A stretch of DNA of 64,000 nucleotides from Enterobacterales bacterium CwR94 (GTDB lineage Bacteria > Pseudomonadota > Gammaproteobacteria > Enterobacterales > Enterobacteriaceae). Below, piece by piece: positions 62,241 through 64,000 of the stretch. The position numbers and the translations under genes are program-made. The notes under the pieces are model-generated. The model was given only the letters and a program-made list of their open reading frames with translations, was not told the DNA's origin and did no database searches. How positions within the stretch are numbered: position 1 is the first letter of the stretch; the number at the start of each line of letters is the position of its first letter. The stretch is from assembly GCA_002837195.1 (NCBI GenBank), contig KZ478070.1:1-64000 (forward strand), in the 5' to 3' direction.

Positions 62241-63530
62241 ATGGCAGGAAAACAAGAGGGAAAGCCACTTTCGTTTAAAGCGGTTGAAATGATGAAGCCA
62301 GGCGATAAAGATAAGGCTGATGTTGGCGAAAATCGTGGCTTACGTGTCTCCTGTGGTGCAACTGGGGTTAAGTCTTTTTTCTACCGTTACACAAGTCCTC
62401 TGACTGGCAAGCTTGCTCAGGTTAAAATTGGTAACTTCCCGCAGACTTCTCTCGCCGCTGCACGTCTTAAACTCCACGAATTAAAGCTCATCCGACAGGA
62501 AGGTCGGTGCCCTGCGACTGAACTCAAAAAAGACAAGCTCCAGCGTGCGATTGAAGCTGAACAAGCTAAGATCCCTGAATTGACCGTACAGGGATTAGTT
62601 GAACTGTATCTTACTGAACGTATTGAGGATCGTAAAACGAAGGACGGAAAGGTCATACCCGGTGCCAGAAAGCCGAAAGGGCAGGCTGAGGTTCGTCGTA
62701 CTCTCTATGGTGACGCTGTTAAAAGCTTAGGAACCCGGAATGCTGCTGAGATTACGCGCCAGGATGTCATTAATTTAATCAATGGCATTGTAGCTCGAGG
62801 TGCAACCGTACAGGCAGGGAATGTACTGAGGGAGCTTTCACTTGCATATGAATATGCAATTGGCCTTGGGCGCTTTGATGACAGTTTTGCGAATCCGGCG
62901 TTGTTAGCAAAATCCAGCTTACGACAGACCAGAATCAAGCTCACAAATGGACGTGGAACACGAGTACTGAGTGAGGACGAGCTTGCAAAATTCCTTAAAT
63001 GGCTTCCGGGCTCTGCTTATACGCCAACGATCAAAAACGTGTTACGTCTGACTCTCTGGACCGGTTGCCGTACCGGTGAAGTCTGCAATATGGCATGGAA
63101 GGATGTTGATCTTGAAAAAGGCACCATTCATCTACGGGAAACCAAGACCGGGGTAGAGCGCTACGTTCAGTTATCCGATCAGGCTATCGACTTTCTCAAA
63201 GTTCTACGCCTCACCTCCGATAAATACCTATTCCCTTCACAGGCGACGAAGAAGCCAATCCAGCAGAAGTACCTGACGGAAAACTCATGGCGTTTACGTG
63301 AAAGTGCTCAAATGCTTGATATACCCCATTGGACGCCGCATGATCTGCGTCGTACAGTGCGGACAGGATTATCCCGCTTGCAATGTCCAAATGAGGTAGC
63401 CGAGGCCATATTGGGGCATACGCGCGGTGGAGTTGAGGGGATTTATAACTTGTATAAGTATGATGCTGAGTGCCGGAAGTGGTTGCAGGTGTGGGCGGAT
63501 TATCTAGAAAAAATAAATAGTGGGATATGA
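62241..63530 (+). CDS. Tyrosine-type integrase, P4-like
   Basis: A site-specific recombinase of 429 residues from ATG 62241 (GGAG five bases upstream; an ATG at 62220 is less likely). The N-terminus resembles the DUF4102/arm-binding domain of P4-type integrases (GLRVSCGATGVKSFFYRYTSPLTGKLAQVKIGNF), followed by a core-binding domain (about 113-215) and the catalytic domain with Arg277 (WTGCRTGEVC), His367-X-X-Arg370 (PHDLRR), His393 (LGHTRGG) and the Tyr402 nucleophile, nine residues after His393. All catalytic residues are intact. It marks the edge of a mobile island next to mutS. Confidence 0.9.
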   Translation: MAGKQEGKPLSFKAVEMMKPGDKDKADVGENRGLRVSCGATGVKSFFYRYTSPLTGKLAQVKIGNFPQTSLAAARLKLHELKLIRQEGRCPATELKKDKLQRAIEAEQAKIPELTVQGLVELYLTERIEDRKTKDGKVIPGARKPKGQAEVRRTLYGDAVKSLGTRNAAEITRQDVINLINGIVARGATVQAGNVLRELSLAYEYAIGLGRFDDSFANPALLAKSSLRQTRIKLTNGRGTRVLSEDELAKFLKWLPGSAYTPTIKNVLRLTLWTGCRTGEVCNMAWKDVDLEKGTIHLRETKTGVERYVQLSDQAIDFLKVLRLTSDKYLFPSQATKKPIQQKYLTENSWRLRESAQMLDIPHWTPHDLRRTVRTGLSRLQCPNEVAEAILGHTRGGVEGIYNLYKYDAECRKWLQVWADYLEKINSGI

Positions 63531-64000
63531 GGGGGATGCGCCAATGATCTATTGAAGATCATAAGGCGCATGAGTTGAACATTGGTTGGTAGCCTAAGTT
63601 CAACCGTGTGATGAATCGTTCCTAGCTCATTAAGTCTACTACTTAATCGTGACAAGCGCAAAAAGCTTGCATAATAGCAGTTAATAAATACTATAGAGAT
63701 GTTAGGAAAAGTAATTTCATCGCGGTATACATTGGTGGAAGCCGAGATCATGTTGCATTTAATTTGTCGTGAGCACTTGACAGATTAGAGGTGGCATTAA
63801 AATTTCACATAGCAGAGTTTTGCTTGTGGCCTAGTGACCATAGCACTGTTTTCCAGACACAATGTGTCAGGTCTAACAGTGGGTCTATCTCGCCTAGTTG
63901 TAGCAGGTGGTGCTGGCAATGCCCCCATCTTAGTGCGTGATGAATTGTTCCTAGCCGGACATGCAACGGTTATAGGCAATTTAAGGGTACCCCGTGGCTA
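63531..64000. other. A+T-rich, apparently degenerate island DNA
   Basis: 470 bp downstream of the integrase with lower G+C than the backbone and stops in all frames over most of its length. It carries a near-perfect 19-base direct repeat (GTGATGAATCGTTCCTAGC at 63608-63626 and GTGATGAATTGTTCCTAGC at 63937-63955, one mismatch). An inverted repeat ATGCGCC/GGCGCAT flanks 63536-63572. The rest of the element is outside the window. Confidence 0.6.
63864..64000 (+). CDS. Possible partial gene open to the window end
   Basis: After a TAG at 63841-63843 one plus frame stays open to the last base. A GTG at 63864 could start it, giving about 45 residues with a Gly/Val-rich segment (LVVAGGAGNAPILVRDELFL). 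There is no clear ribosome site and I do not recognise the sequence; it could equally be a decayed fragment. The second copy of the 19-base repeat lies inside it. Confidence 0.25.
   Translation, partial: MSGLTVGLSRLVVAGGAGNAPILVRDELFLAGHATVIGNLRVPRG

Noticed and set aside
63500-63751. Minus-strand 83-codon frame overlapping the integrase end
   Set aside because: It overlaps the integrase coding sequence antisense, has no ribosome site and no recognisable product.

Overview
The window is a chromosomal segment of a gamma-proteobacterium of the order Enterobacterales. Gene content and order follow the Escherichia coli 60-63 min region (mltA-tcdA/csdEA-gcvA-rlmM, ppnN-queF-syd-csrB-yqcC-truC-yqcA, barA-rlmD-relA-mazG-pyrG-eno-queE, cysJIH, cysDNC-ygbE-ftsB-ispDF-truD-surE-pcm-nlpD-rpoS, mutS), with protein lengths usually within a few residues of the E. 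coli ones. Differences from E. coli are a merged glucarate/galactarate locus, cysG placed between cysH and cysDNC, no mazEF between relA and mazG, and no fuc or sda genes around xni. These point to a relative outside Escherichia; Erwiniaceae (Pantoea/Erwinia-like) is my guess, and the genus is inference only.

Layout: 1-120, initiator tRNA-Met with its promoter (minus). 284-3901, mltA, then the CsdA/CsdE/TcdA sulfur-relay and ct6A tRNA-modification genes. 4097-9362, a small lipoprotein, the GcvB sRNA divergent from gcvA, ygdD-rlmM, xni and ppnN. 9527-13132, queF, syd, the CsrB sRNA with an upstream UvrY-type inverted repeat, and yqcC-truC-yqcA. 13176-14366, an exported protein I do not recognise. 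14374-23412, a D-galactarate/D-glucarate catabolic locus: garD divergent from gudP-gudX-gudD-garL-garR-garK, enough for uptake and conversion to pyruvate plus 2-phosphoglycerate. 23450-26983, an uncharacterised carbohydrate locus: PTS EIIBC divergent from a RspA/ManD-like enolase-superfamily enzyme, with a GntR/UTRA regulator. 26988-37571, barA, rlmD, relA, mazG, pyrG, eno. 37648-40945, an AAHS-type MFS transporter, queE, an exported inorganic pyrophosphatase and queD. 41238-50196, assimilatory sulfate reduction (cysJIH, cysG, cysDNC). 50264-52907, ygbE and a polar amino acid ABC transporter. 53105-62022, ftsB-ispD-ispF-truD-surE-pcm-nlpD-rpoS, then mutS convergent. 62241-64000, a P4-type tyrosine integrase followed by AT-rich, apparently degenerate DNA: the edge of a probable genomic island that continues past the window.

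Functional links: BarA (26988-29732) is the sensor kinase whose partner UvrY activates csrB, and the csrB upstream region carries a matching 16-base palindrome. The gud/gar pathway ends in 2-phosphoglycerate, the substrate of the enolase encoded about 13 kb away. queF, queE and queD supply three steps of queuosine synthesis. CysG makes the siroheme needed by CysI, and CysDNC make the PAPS reduced by CysH.

I found no CRISPR array, intact insertion sequence, rRNA gene or recognisable defence system. The least explained parts are the 13176-14366 exported protein, the PTS/RspA-like/GntR locus, the exported pyrophosphatase, and the integrase edge.
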